From an uncultured Prevotella sp. (GTDB taxonomy: Bacteria > Bacteroidota > Bacteroidia > Bacteroidales > Bacteroidaceae), in the NCBI GenBank assembly GCA_900553965.1, contig USFX01000097.1, positions 1-10,130 on the forward strand: DNA of 10,130 bases. Reading direction: 5' to 3'. The position numbers and the translations under genes were made by a program. Shown here in pieces: positions 1-6,590 of the stretch (position 1 is its first letter; each line of letters begins with the position of its first letter). The notes beneath the pieces were generated by a model. That model was not told where the DNA came from. It worked only from the letters and a program-made list of their open reading frames with translations, and searched no databases.

Positions 1-800
1 AGGAGGGAACGCCGATAACCTATCGCGCCGGAGACCAGCCGAACAATGCGCTGAGTCTCAATGTGTTCAATCCCGGCGAGATTGCCTCGACGGCCGGAAC
101 GTCGGGCGTGGTCTACGGTGTGCTGGGTGATGTCAACTACGACCCGAAGAGCCGCGTCAACACCTTCGCACATGTTAATCACACGGCGGAGCAGACCCGT
201 CTCGGCGTGCTGCTCTGTATCAACGGAACGGGAATCCTCAACGCATGGGTGCGCCGCACGGTTGCCCCGGAGGGCATCAGCTATGCCGATATGAACGACC
301 TGACGGCGTCGGTGCCCATCGGCAGCGAGGGCGTGACGGTGATACCGTTCGGCAATGGTGCCGAGCGCGTGCTGGAGAACCGCGAGACGGGATGCACCGT
401 GAGCGGCATCAACTTCAACAAGCACGGCAAGGCCCACATCATACGCGCCGCTCAGGAAGGCATCGTCTTCAGCTTCTGCTACGGCATGGAGGTCATGCAG
501 CAGATGGGCATGGACATCCGCAAGATACACGCCGGACGCGCCAACATGTTCCTCAGCCCGCTGTTCCGCGACACGCTCGCCGGCGTCAGCGGTGCGACGA
601 TAGAGCTCTATGACACCGACGGCAGTGTCGGCGCAGCAAAGGGTGCGGGCATCGGAGCCGGAATCTACAAGGACAACAACGAGGCTTTCGCCACGCTTGA
701 CAAGCTGCAGGTCATCGAGCCGGACGAGGCCAGCCGCGCCGAATACCTTCAGGCATACGCCCGCTGGAAGGAAGCGCTGAAGAAAGAAGCAAGCATATAA
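1..800 (+). CDS. xylB: Xylulokinase, C-terminal half (5' end outside window)
   Basis: FGGY-family carbohydrate kinase that phosphorylates D-xylulose to D-xylulose-5-phosphate with ATP in the cytoplasm, the second step of the isomerase route of xylose use. The frame is open from base 3 with no stop, so the gene enters from the left; 265 residues are visible, roughly half of the usual length near 490-500. Visible landmarks are RAGDQPNNA at the left edge, whose Asp (codon 33-35) is in the place of the family's catalytic base; the phosphate/nucleotide-binding stretch TAGTSGVVYG just after; and the late Gly/Ala-rich SVGAAKGAGIGAG of the FGGY C-terminal domain. The GTG at 63 is an internal valine, not a start. 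It ends in TAA, 27 bp before xylA, and is surely co-transcribed with it. A general FGGY kinase is the alternative, but the xylA neighbour settles the substrate. Confidence 0.93.
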   Translation, partial: EGTPITYRAGDQPNNALSLNVFNPGEIASTAGTSGVVYGVLGDVNYDPKSRVNTFAHVNHTAEQTRLGVLLCINGTGILNAWVRRTVAPEGISYADMNDLTASVPIGSEGVTVIPFGNGAERVLENRETGCTVSGINFNKHGKAHIIRAAQEGIVFSFCYGMEVMQQMGMDIRKIHAGRANMFLSPLFRDTLAGVSGATIELYDTDGSVGAAKGAGIGAGIYKDNNEAFATLDKLQVIEPDEASRAEYLQAYARWKEALKKEASI

Positions 801-827
801 ACCTTTTAAATATAAAGAAACAGTATT

Positions 828-2144
828 ATGGCAAAAGAGTATTTTCCGCAAATAGGAAAAATCCCCTTCGAGGGAACTGAGAGCAAGAACGTGATGGCTT
901 TCCACTACTACGACCCCGAGCGTGTGGTGATGGGCAAGAAAATGAAGGACTGGCTGCGCTTCTCCATGGCATGGTGGCACACACTGTGCGGAGCTTCCGG
1001 CGACCAGTTCGGCGGTCAGACCCGCAGCTACGAGTGGGACAAGGCCGAAGATGCCGTACAGCGCGCAAAGGACAAGATGGACGCCGGATTCGAAATCATG
1101 CAGAAGCTCGGTATCGAGTTCTTCTGCTTCCATGATGTTGACCTCGTTGAAGAGGGTGCGACCATCGAGGAGTATGAGGCCCGCATGAAGGCTATCACCG
1201 ACTATGCTCAGGAGAAGATGGCCGAGACCGGCATCAAGTTGCTCTGGGGTACAGCCAATGTCTTCGGCAACAAGCGCTACATGAACGGTGCTGCCACGAA
1301 CCCCGACTTCGACGTTGTTGCCCGTGCCGGCGTTCAGATCAAGAACGCTATCGACGCAACGATTAAGCTCGGTGGTCAGAACTATGTGTTCTGGGGTGGC
1401 CGCGAGGGTTACATGAGCCTGCTCAACACTCAGATGCAGCGTGAGAAGAACCACCTCGCCAAGATGCTGACCGCAGCCCGCGACTACGCACGTTCAAAGG
1501 GATTCACCGGTACGTTCCTCATCGAGCCGAAGCCCATGGAGCCCACGAAGCATCAGTATGACGTCGACACCGAGACCGTTATCGGCTTCCTCCGTGCCAA
1601 CGGACTGGAAAATGACTTCAAGGTGAACATCGAAGTCAACCACGCCACTCTGGCCGGTCACACCTTCGAGCACGAGCTGGCCGTAGCTGTTGACAACGGC
1701 ATGCTCGGTTCTATCGACGCAAACCGCGGCGACGCTCAGAACGGCTGGGACACAGACCAGTTCCCCATCGACAACTACGAGCTGACACAGGCCATGATGC
1801 AGGTTATCCGCAACGGTGGTCTGGGCAACGGCGGTTCAAACTTCGACGCCAAGCTGCGCCGCAACTCTACCGATCCCGAGGACATCTTCATCGCTCACAT
1901 CAGCGGTATGGACGCTATGGCTCGTGCCCTGCTCAACGCAGCTGCAATACTCGAGGAGAGCGAGCTGCCCGCAATGCTCAAGGAGCGCTACGCCAGCTTC
2001 GACAGCGGTATCGGCAAGGACTTCGAGGACGGCAAGCTGTCTCTCGAACAGATCTACGAGTACGGCAAGAAGGTCGAGGAGCCCAAGGCTACCAGCGGCA
2101 AGCAGGAGAAGTATGAGACCATCGTGGCTCTCTATGCAAAATAA
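828..2144 (+). CDS. xylA: Xylose isomerase
   Basis: Interconverts D-xylose and D-xylulose, the entry step of xylose catabolism; a cytoplasmic, divalent-metal-dependent TIM barrel, normally a tetramer. The 438-residue length is that of the long (class II) isomerases such as the E. coli enzyme. All key residues are visible one position after the E. coli numbering: His102 and Asp105 in FCFHDVD (ring opening), VFWGGREGY at 187-195, Glu233 and Lys235 in IEPKPMEPTKHQYD, Glu269 and His272 in NIEVNHATLAGH, Asp297, Asp308 and Asp310 in GWDTDQFP, and Asp340 in NFDAKLRR. The ATG at 828 is preceded by an A/T-rich spacer without a Shine-Dalgarno sequence, usual in Bacteroidota. Codon choice is strongly biased (AAG, CGC, CTC, GGC), suggesting high expression. 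No transporter or regulator follows it; a terminator does. Confidence 0.98.
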   Translation: MAKEYFPQIGKIPFEGTESKNVMAFHYYDPERVVMGKKMKDWLRFSMAWWHTLCGASGDQFGGQTRSYEWDKAEDAVQRAKDKMDAGFEIMQKLGIEFFCFHDVDLVEEGATIEEYEARMKAITDYAQEKMAETGIKLLWGTANVFGNKRYMNGAATNPDFDVVARAGVQIKNAIDATIKLGGQNYVFWGGREGYMSLLNTQMQREKNHLAKMLTAARDYARSKGFTGTFLIEPKPMEPTKHQYDVDTETVIGFLRANGLENDFKVNIEVNHATLAGHTFEHELAVAVDNGMLGSIDANRGDAQNGWDTDQFPIDNYELTQAMMQVIRNGGLGNGGSNFDAKLRRNSTDPEDIFIAHISGMDAMARALLNAAAILEESELPAMLKERYASFDSGIGKDFEDGKLSLEQIYEYGKKVEEPKATSGKQEKYETIVALYAK

Positions 2145-2208
2145 ATAAGGCGGTGTCACCGGACGCTTGTCTGTTTAACATCCTTTTGAGGATGGATTAG
2201 CATTATAA

Positions 2209-2271
2209 AAAGAAAGAAGAAAGCCTTTCTGCAGATTGATGAGGTCTGCGGAAAGGCTTTCTTCTTTCTTT
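2209..2271. terminator. Bidirectional intrinsic terminator between xylA and fcl
   Basis: Arms 2209-2235 and 2245-2271 form a 27-bp stem with a single G-T pair (one mismatch) around a 9-nt loop. The outer part is A-rich on the left arm and T-rich on the right, so the transcript ends in a U-rich run in either direction: CTTCTTTCTTT on the plus strand and TTCTTTCTTTTTAT on the minus strand. It lies in the gap between two convergent operons, 64 bp after the xylA stop and 26 bp after the fcl stop, so it very likely ends both. A smaller 6-bp hairpin (CATCCT, loop TTTG, AGGATG) at 2179-2194 and an odd palindrome CGGTG-T-CACCG at 2151-2161 lie on the xylA side. Confidence 0.9.
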
Positions 2272-2297
2272 GATATGGCTTGTCTGTTGAAGAACGG

Positions 2298-3467
2298 TTA
2301 CCGGAGACTATCCCGATACCAGTCGAAGAGTTTCTGGACGCCGTCCTCAATCTCGACCTTGTGGGTCCATCCGAGCGAATGGAGCTTCTCCACGTCGATG
2401 AGCTTACGCGGTGTTCCGTCGGGCTTGGAGGCATCAAACTCCACCGCTCCCTCAAATCCGACGGTCTTGACGACCAGCTCGGACAGTTCGCGGATGGTGA
2501 GTTCCTTGCCCGTGCCGACGTTGATATGGCAGTTGCGAATCTCGCCAAGTGACGGGATCGCACCGCCGCGACCTTCGCTGTTGTTGCGGTCAACGGCTCC
2601 GGTGGTCGTCTTTCCGTAGAACACGGATGAGTATTTCTCGATTCCGATGATGTCCTTGAAGTCGACGTTGAGCAGCACGTGGACGCTGGCGTCGGCCATG
2701 TCCTCGCTCCAGAGGAATTCGCGGAGCGGTGTGCCGGTACCCCAAAGGACGACCTTATTGTCGCTGATACCATACTTCGCGAGCACGGCGAGAATTTCGT
2801 CGTTGCCGTTAGCTCCCGTCACGCCTTCCACAGGACGCTTGTTCATGTCCGTGCGTATGGCGTCCCAGTCGCCGTCGTGGATGAGCTTGGCGAGATAGAC
2901 CTTGCGCATCATGGCCGGCATGACATGGCTGTTCTCCAGATGGAAGTTGTCGTTGGGGCCGTAGAGATTGGTCGGCATGACGGCGATATAGTTCGTACCG
3001 TACTGCAGATTGTAGCTCTCGCACATCTTCAGGCCGGCAATCTTCGCGATGGCATACTCCTCGTTGCTGTATTCCAGCGGCGATGTGAGCAGGACGTCCT
3101 CCTTCATCGGCTGCGGCGCATCCTTGGGATAGATGCATGTCGAACCGAGGAAGAGCAGCTTCTTGACGCCGTGGGAATAGGCATTGCCGATGACGTTGCA
3201 CTGCATCATCATGTTCTGCATGATGAAGTCGGCGCGGTATAGGAAATTGGCCATGATGCCGCCGACAAAGGCTGCGGCGAGGACAACGGCGTCGGGACGC
3301 TCTTCATCAAAGAAACGTTTGACTGCGACCTGATCCGTGAGGTCCAGTTCGCTGTGACTGCGTCCGACGAGATTGTTGTAACCGCGCCGCTTTAGATTGT
3401 TCCATATAGCCGAACCGACGAGTCCGTGGTGACCGGCGATATAGATTTTGCTGTTTTTGTCTAACAT
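2298..3467 (-). CDS. fcl: GDP-L-fucose synthase (GDP-4-keto-6-deoxymannose epimerase/reductase), long Bacteroidota form
   Basis: Converts GDP-4-keto-6-deoxy-D-mannose to GDP-L-fucose by 3,5-epimerisation and NADPH reduction, the last step of de novo GDP-fucose synthesis; cytoplasmic. It is an extended short-chain dehydrogenase: the nucleotide loop GHHGLVGSA is at 12-20, and the catalytic set is Ser109 (LGSTCIYP), Tyr138 and Lys142 (YAIAK), with His181 in NSHVMPAM as the likely acid; these match Ser107, Tyr136, Lys140 and His179 of the E. coli enzyme. WGTGTPLREFLWSEDMA at 242-258 and HINVGTG at 314-320 are also family hallmarks. At 389 residues it is about 70 longer than the E. coli enzyme; the surplus lies in two places, about 196-236 and 268-312. 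The gene is last in the manC-gmd-fcl run and ends at the shared terminator. Also called wcaG. Confidence 0.95.
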   Translation of the reverse strand: MLDKNSKIYIAGHHGLVGSAIWNNLKRRGYNNLVGRSHSELDLTDQVAVKRFFDEERPDAVVLAAAFVGGIMANFLYRADFIMQNMMMQCNVIGNAYSHGVKKLLFLGSTCIYPKDAPQPMKEDVLLTSPLEYSNEEYAIAKIAGLKMCESYNLQYGTNYIAVMPTNLYGPNDNFHLENSHVMPAMMRKVYLAKLIHDGDWDAIRTDMNKRPVEGVTGANGNDEILAVLAKYGISDNKVVLWGTGTPLREFLWSEDMADASVHVLLNVDFKDIIGIEKYSSVFYGKTTTGAVDRNNSEGRGGAIPSLGEIRNCHINVGTGKELTIRELSELVVKTVGFEGAVEFDASKPDGTPRKLIDVEKLHSLGWTHKVEIEDGVQKLFDWYRDSLR

Positions 3468-3493
3468 AAGTCTTTATAAATAAAGGGAGTTAA

Positions 3494-3619
3494 AGGAGTT
3501 ATCGCTCCCTGCGGTCGCTCAGGAGTTAAAGACAATAGTCTTTGTATCCGTGTAACGTTTGTCTATAACAAAAGCATTCGTCTTTAACTCCTGAGCGACC
3601 GCAGGGAGCGATAACTCCT
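3494..3619. repeat. Perfect 40-bp inverted repeat with 46-bp spacer between gmd and fcl
   Basis: Left arm 3494-3533 and right arm 3580-3619 are exact reverse complements over 40 bp. One mismatch outward, pairing resumes for 7 bp (TAACTCC in the right arm). Inward, the spacer edges (AATAGTCTTTG and CAAAAGCATTC) can pair further with bulges. Each arm contains GGAGTTA near both ends, and extra GGAGTTA heptamers lie outside (3486-3492 on the left, 3621-3626 and 3631-3636 on the right, the latter read on the minus strand), so both flanks are short tandem arrays of an 8-9 bp unit. Each arm can also fold by itself (CTCCCTG 3505-3511 with CAGGAG 3520-3525, one bulge), so it resembles two REP-like units head to head. 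In the gmd-fcl transcript it would be a hairpin starting 23 nt after the gmd stop and ending 26 nt before the fcl start. There is no clean U-run after it, so simple termination is doubtful. Confidence 0.95.
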
Positions 3620-3642
3620 CTAACTCCTTTAACTCCTTAAAA

Positions 3643-4737
3643 TTACTTCACTACTCCTTTCTCCAGATATTCGGCGAGGTTGGTGCGCATTACGCTTGCC
3701 ACGTGGTCGGCTGCGACTTTCTGCATGTCGTGCTTTACCATGATGCTGACCAGCTCCTCGAATGTGGTCTTCTGCGGGTTCCAGCCCAGTTCCTTCTTTG
3801 CCTTGCTCGGGTCGCCCCAGAGGTTGACGACGTCGGTGGGACGGTAGAAGTCGGGTGACACCTCGATGATGCACTTGCCGGTCTTCTTGTCATATCCCTT
3901 CTCGTCCATGCCTTCGCCCTTGAACTCAATCTCGATGCCGGCGGCGCGGAACGCATATTGGCAGAACTCACGTACGGAGTGCTGTACGCCCGTTGCGATG
4001 ACGAAGTCCTCTGGCGTGTCGTGCTGCAGGATGAGCCACATGCACTCGACATAATCCTTGGCATATCCCCAGTCGCGGAGCGAGGAGAGGTTTCCGAGAT
4101 AGAGCTTCTCCTGCTTGCCCTGTGCGATGCGGGCGGCAGCGAGCGTAATCTTGCGGGTTACGAAAGTCTCGCCGCGGCGCTCTGACTCGTGATTGAAGAG
4201 AATACCGGAGCAGCAGAACATGTTGTAGGCCTCGCGGTATTCCTTGATGATCCAAAAGCCGTAGAGCTTGGCAACGGCGTATGGTGAATATGGATGGAAC
4301 GGTGTCTTCTCGTTCTGCGGAACTTCCTCCACCTTGCCGTAGAGCTCTGACGTGGATGCCTGATAGATGCGGCAGGACTGTTCCAGATGGTTTGCCCTCA
4401 CGGCTTCCAGTACGCGGAGAACGCCGGTGGCATCAACATCGGCTGTGAACTCCGGTGAGTCGAATGAAACCTGGACATGGCTCTGTGCGGCGAGGTTGTA
4501 GATTTCCGTCGGTTGAACCTTGCCTACGACCTTTACGAGTGACATGGAGTCGCCCATGTCAGCGTAGTGGAGGTGGAACTGCGGATGTCCTTCAAGATGT
4601 GCGATGCGCTCGCGGTAGTCCACCGAGCTACGGCGGATTATGCCGTGAACGTCATAACCTTTTTCAATGAGGAACTCGGCCAAATAAGAACCGTCCTGTC
4701 CCGTGACACCTGTGATTAATGCAACTTTTCTTTCCAT
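3643..4737 (-). CDS. gmd: GDP-mannose 4,6-dehydratase
   Basis: Removes water from GDP-D-mannose to give GDP-4-keto-6-deoxy-D-mannose, the first committed step to GDP-fucose (and to GDP-rhamnose or perosamine in other bacteria); cytoplasmic, using tightly bound NADP. At 364 residues it has normal length. The Rossmann loop is [14 protein letters not shown] from residue 10. The catalytic set is Thr129 and Glu131 in ASTSELYGK and Tyr153 and Lys157 in SPYAVAK, each four positions before the E. coli enzyme. The diagnostic [18 protein letters not shown] block is at 180-197, and [14 protein letters not shown], typical of GMD, is at 221-234. It starts 44 bp after the manC stop, and fcl follows after a 175-bp gap that holds the long inverted repeat. 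The adjacent fcl makes GDP-fucose the intended product. Confidence 0.97.
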   Translation of the reverse strand: MERKVALITGVTGQDGSYLAEFLIEKGYDVHGIIRRSSVDYRERIAHLEGHPQFHLHYADMGDSMSLVKVVGKVQPTEIYNLAAQSHVQVSFDSPEFTADVDATGVLRVLEAVRANHLEQSCRIYQASTSELYGKVEEVPQNEKTPFHPYSPYAVAKLYGFWIIKEYREAYNMFCCSGILFNHESERRGETFVTRKITLAAARIAQGKQEKLYLGNLSSLRDWGYAKDYVECMWLILQHDTPEDFVIATGVQHSVREFCQYAFRAAGIEIEFKGEGMDEKGYDKKTGKCIIEVSPDFYRPTDVVNLWGDPSKAKKELGWNPQKTTFEELVSIMVKHDMQKVAADHVASVMRTNLAEYLEKGVVK

Positions 4738-4781
4738 ATTTTATGTCTAATACTAAATAATGTGTGATTGTTCCTTTTGTG

Positions 4782-5852
4782 TTACTTGTCCTGACCGGAG
4801 AACTGCTTGATGCGCTGTTCCTCTGACAGCTTGCAGATAAGGAGGGTGTCGTTGTTCTCGGCCACGATATAGCCGTCAAGTCCCTGTACGACGACTTTCT
4901 TCTCCTGTGTCGTGTGTATCATGCAGTTGTGCGTCTCAAAGAGATTGATGTCGTTGCCGATGCAGCTGTTTCCGTACAGGTCCTTCTTTGTCTGCGTGAG
5001 CAGCGAGCCCCATGTGCCGAGGTCGCTCCATCCGAAATCAGACGGGCAGACGAAAATCTCCTCGGCCTTCTCCATGATGGCATAGTCGACGGAGATATTC
5101 TCACATTCGGGGAACAGACGGTCAATCTCCTTCTGTTCATTGTCCGTACCGTAGACGGGCATGAGCGATTCGAATATCTTCGCCATTGTGGGCTGGTAGA
5201 CTCTGAAGGCATTGACGATTGTGCTGACGTTCCAGATAAATATGCCTGCGTTCCAGAAGTAGTAGTTCTTCTGTATGTATTGTTCTGCTGTCTCAAGGTC
5301 GGGCTTCTCGCGGAACGAGTCGACGCGGAATATCTCCTTGTTGCGCAGTGAGCTTGTGGACAGGTCTGCCTGAATGTAGCCGTAGCCGGTCTCGGGGCGT
5401 GACGGCTTGATGCCGAGCGTGACGATAGAGTCTGTCTCGCCCGTGAAGCGGAGACACTCCGTCACGACGCGGCTGAATTCGGCCACGTCGGTGACGATGT
5501 GGTCGCTCGGCGAGACGACGATGTTGGCCTTGGGATCTTTCGACTTAATCTTCCAGCTGACATACGCTATGCATGGTGCCGTATTGCGGCGGCAAGGCTC
5601 GCACAGGATGTTTCCGGCCGGAATGTCCGGAAGCTGTTCCCTGACGATGTCGACATAGTTGCGGTTTGTGACAATCCAGATGTTCTCCGGCTCGCATATA
5701 CCGCTGAATCTGTCAGCGGTCAGCTGTAACAGTGATTTCCCGACTCCGAGCACGTCGATGAACTGTTTGGGACGCTCAGATGTGCTCATCGGCCAGAAAC
5801 GGCTTCCCACGCCGCCGGCCATTATGACCAGATGGTTGTTTTTTCCTGCCAT
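4782..5852 (-). CDS. manC: Mannose-1-phosphate guanylyltransferase (GDP-mannose pyrophosphorylase), short form
   Basis: Joins GTP and mannose-1-phosphate to give GDP-mannose and pyrophosphate, supplying the substrate of the next gene, gmd. The nucleotidyltransferase signature MAGGVGSRFWP lies at 11-21 and is followed by STSERPKQF. Further family blocks are EPCRRNTAP (85-93), PSDH (115-118), RPETGYGYI (152-160), FREKP (180-184), FWNAGIFIW (199-207), SVDYAIMEKA (254-263) and DFGWSDLGTWGSL (272-284). At 356 residues it is the single-domain form; the C-terminal cupin isomerase domain of the bifunctional ManC/AlgA enzymes is absent, so mannose-6-phosphate must come from a separate isomerase elsewhere. 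It starts 94 bp downstream of the DedA gene; that gap shows no recognisable TAnnTTTG promoter, so read-through from upstream is plausible but not certain. Confidence 0.95.
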   Translation of the reverse strand: MAGKNNHLVIMAGGVGSRFWPMSTSERPKQFIDVLGVGKSLLQLTADRFSGICEPENIWIVTNRNYVDIVREQLPDIPAGNILCEPCRRNTAPCIAYVSWKIKSKDPKANIVVSPSDHIVTDVAEFSRVVTECLRFTGETDSIVTLGIKPSRPETGYGYIQADLSTSSLRNKEIFRVDSFREKPDLETAEQYIQKNYYFWNAGIFIWNVSTIVNAFRVYQPTMAKIFESLMPVYGTDNEQKEIDRLFPECENISVDYAIMEKAEEIFVCPSDFGWSDLGTWGSLLTQTKKDLYGNSCIGNDINLFETHNCMIHTTQEKKVVVQGLDGYIVAENNDTLLICKLSEEQRIKQFSGQDK

Positions 5853-5946
5853 AGTTGTTTTGATTTATATCTTTCTTTATTGAGTAATGGATAATGGAGT
5901 GAAGCAATCTGTTCACCCTCCGGTCAGACTTTGCCTTGATGAGGCA

Positions 5947-6588
5947 TTATCTGCCGGCCGCATTTTTATGGCTGTTCTTTATTATCGCCCGTATTATGAA
6001 GTAGGCGATGGCAAGCAATACAGCTGCGATGATTACTGCCTTTATGTATTCCGAATATTCAGTGATTTTGGCATCGAGCTGGTTTTTCGGGACGAAAGAA
6101 TGGAGATACCATCCCATAGCGGCCAGTATGCTGTTCCATACACCTGCTCCGATTGTCGTATAGATGATGAACTTGGCGAAGTTCATTTTTGCCAGTCCGG
6201 CAGGGATGGAGATAAGTTGCCTTATAGCGGGGAGGACACGGCCCACGAGCGTTGCCGTAACGCCATGGTCGGTGAAGAACTTTTCGCTCTTTTCTATTTT
6301 TTCCTGATTGAGCAGACAGAGCTTGCCCCATCTGCTGTTTGCAAACCTGTAGATGAACGGACGGCCGAGATAATAGGCGAGTCCATAGTTTATGGCCGCA
6401 CCGAGGTCGGCTCCGATGGTGGCGAACAGGACAACGAGGAATACGTTCAGTTCTCCGGCGGCGGCGTTATAGGCGGCCGGTGGCACAACCACTTCCGACG
6501 GAAACGGGATGAATGTGCTCTCGATGAGCATCAGGAAGAGTATCGTGCCGTAATTGAGATTGTCCAAAAGACTGTACAGTATGTTCAT
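5947..6588 (-). CDS. DedA-family (VTT/SNARE-associated domain) inner-membrane protein
   Basis: Polytopic membrane protein of 213 residues, the usual DedA length. The family's conserved acid-rich re-entrant region is visible as MLIESTFIPFPSEVVVPP (20-37), with Glu23 and Glu32, and the second hallmark as GRVLPAIRQLISIPAG (116-131), with Arg117 and Arg123. Hydrophobic segments lie at about 10-28, 48-75, 139-160 and 184-203, and the C-terminus is basic. Some DedA proteins act as proton-driven transporters that return undecaprenyl phosphate or flip phospholipids, and loss affects envelope integrity and division; which lipid this one handles cannot be read from sequence. It starts 2 bp after the TPR gene stop, so the two are translationally coupled, and it precedes the GDP-fucose genes. 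A role in recycling the glycan carrier lipid would fit that setting but is inference. Confidence 0.93.
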   Translation of the reverse strand: MNILYSLLDNLNYGTILFLMLIESTFIPFPSEVVVPPAAYNAAAGELNVFLVVLFATIGADLGAAINYGLAYYLGRPFIYRFANSRWGKLCLLNQEKIEKSEKFFTDHGVTATLVGRVLPAIRQLISIPAGLAKMNFAKFIIYTTIGAGVWNSILAAMGWYLHSFVPKNQLDAKITEYSEYIKAVIIAAVLLAIAYFIIRAIIKNSHKNAAGR

Positions 6589-6590
6589 TG

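Noticed and set aside
61..294. ATG at 61 as the start of a small gene
   Set aside because: It is out of frame with the xylulokinase reading frame, which is open from the window edge and carries the family motifs; the Arg/Ser-rich product is a shadow.
2156..2773. A 205-codon minus-strand open frame overlapping the 3' end of fcl and the terminator
   Set aside because: Its Ser/Arg/Thr-rich translation is typical of an out-of-frame reading of fcl, and it would run through the terminator hairpin.
3494..3619. An invertible promoter switch like those of Bacteroides capsule loci
   Set aside because: The 46-bp spacer has no exact TAnnTTTG element in either direction (only one-mismatch candidates), is very short for recombinase-mediated inversion, and no invertase gene is visible.
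3494..3619. An insertion sequence or a CRISPR array
   Set aside because: There is no transposase frame, no clear target-site duplication, and only two arms in opposite orientation rather than regularly spaced direct repeats.
5853..5946. A separate promoter for manC in the 94-bp gap after the DedA gene
   Set aside because: I found no TAnnTTTG on the minus strand here. A divergent promoter cannot be excluded, but nothing in the sequence supports one.
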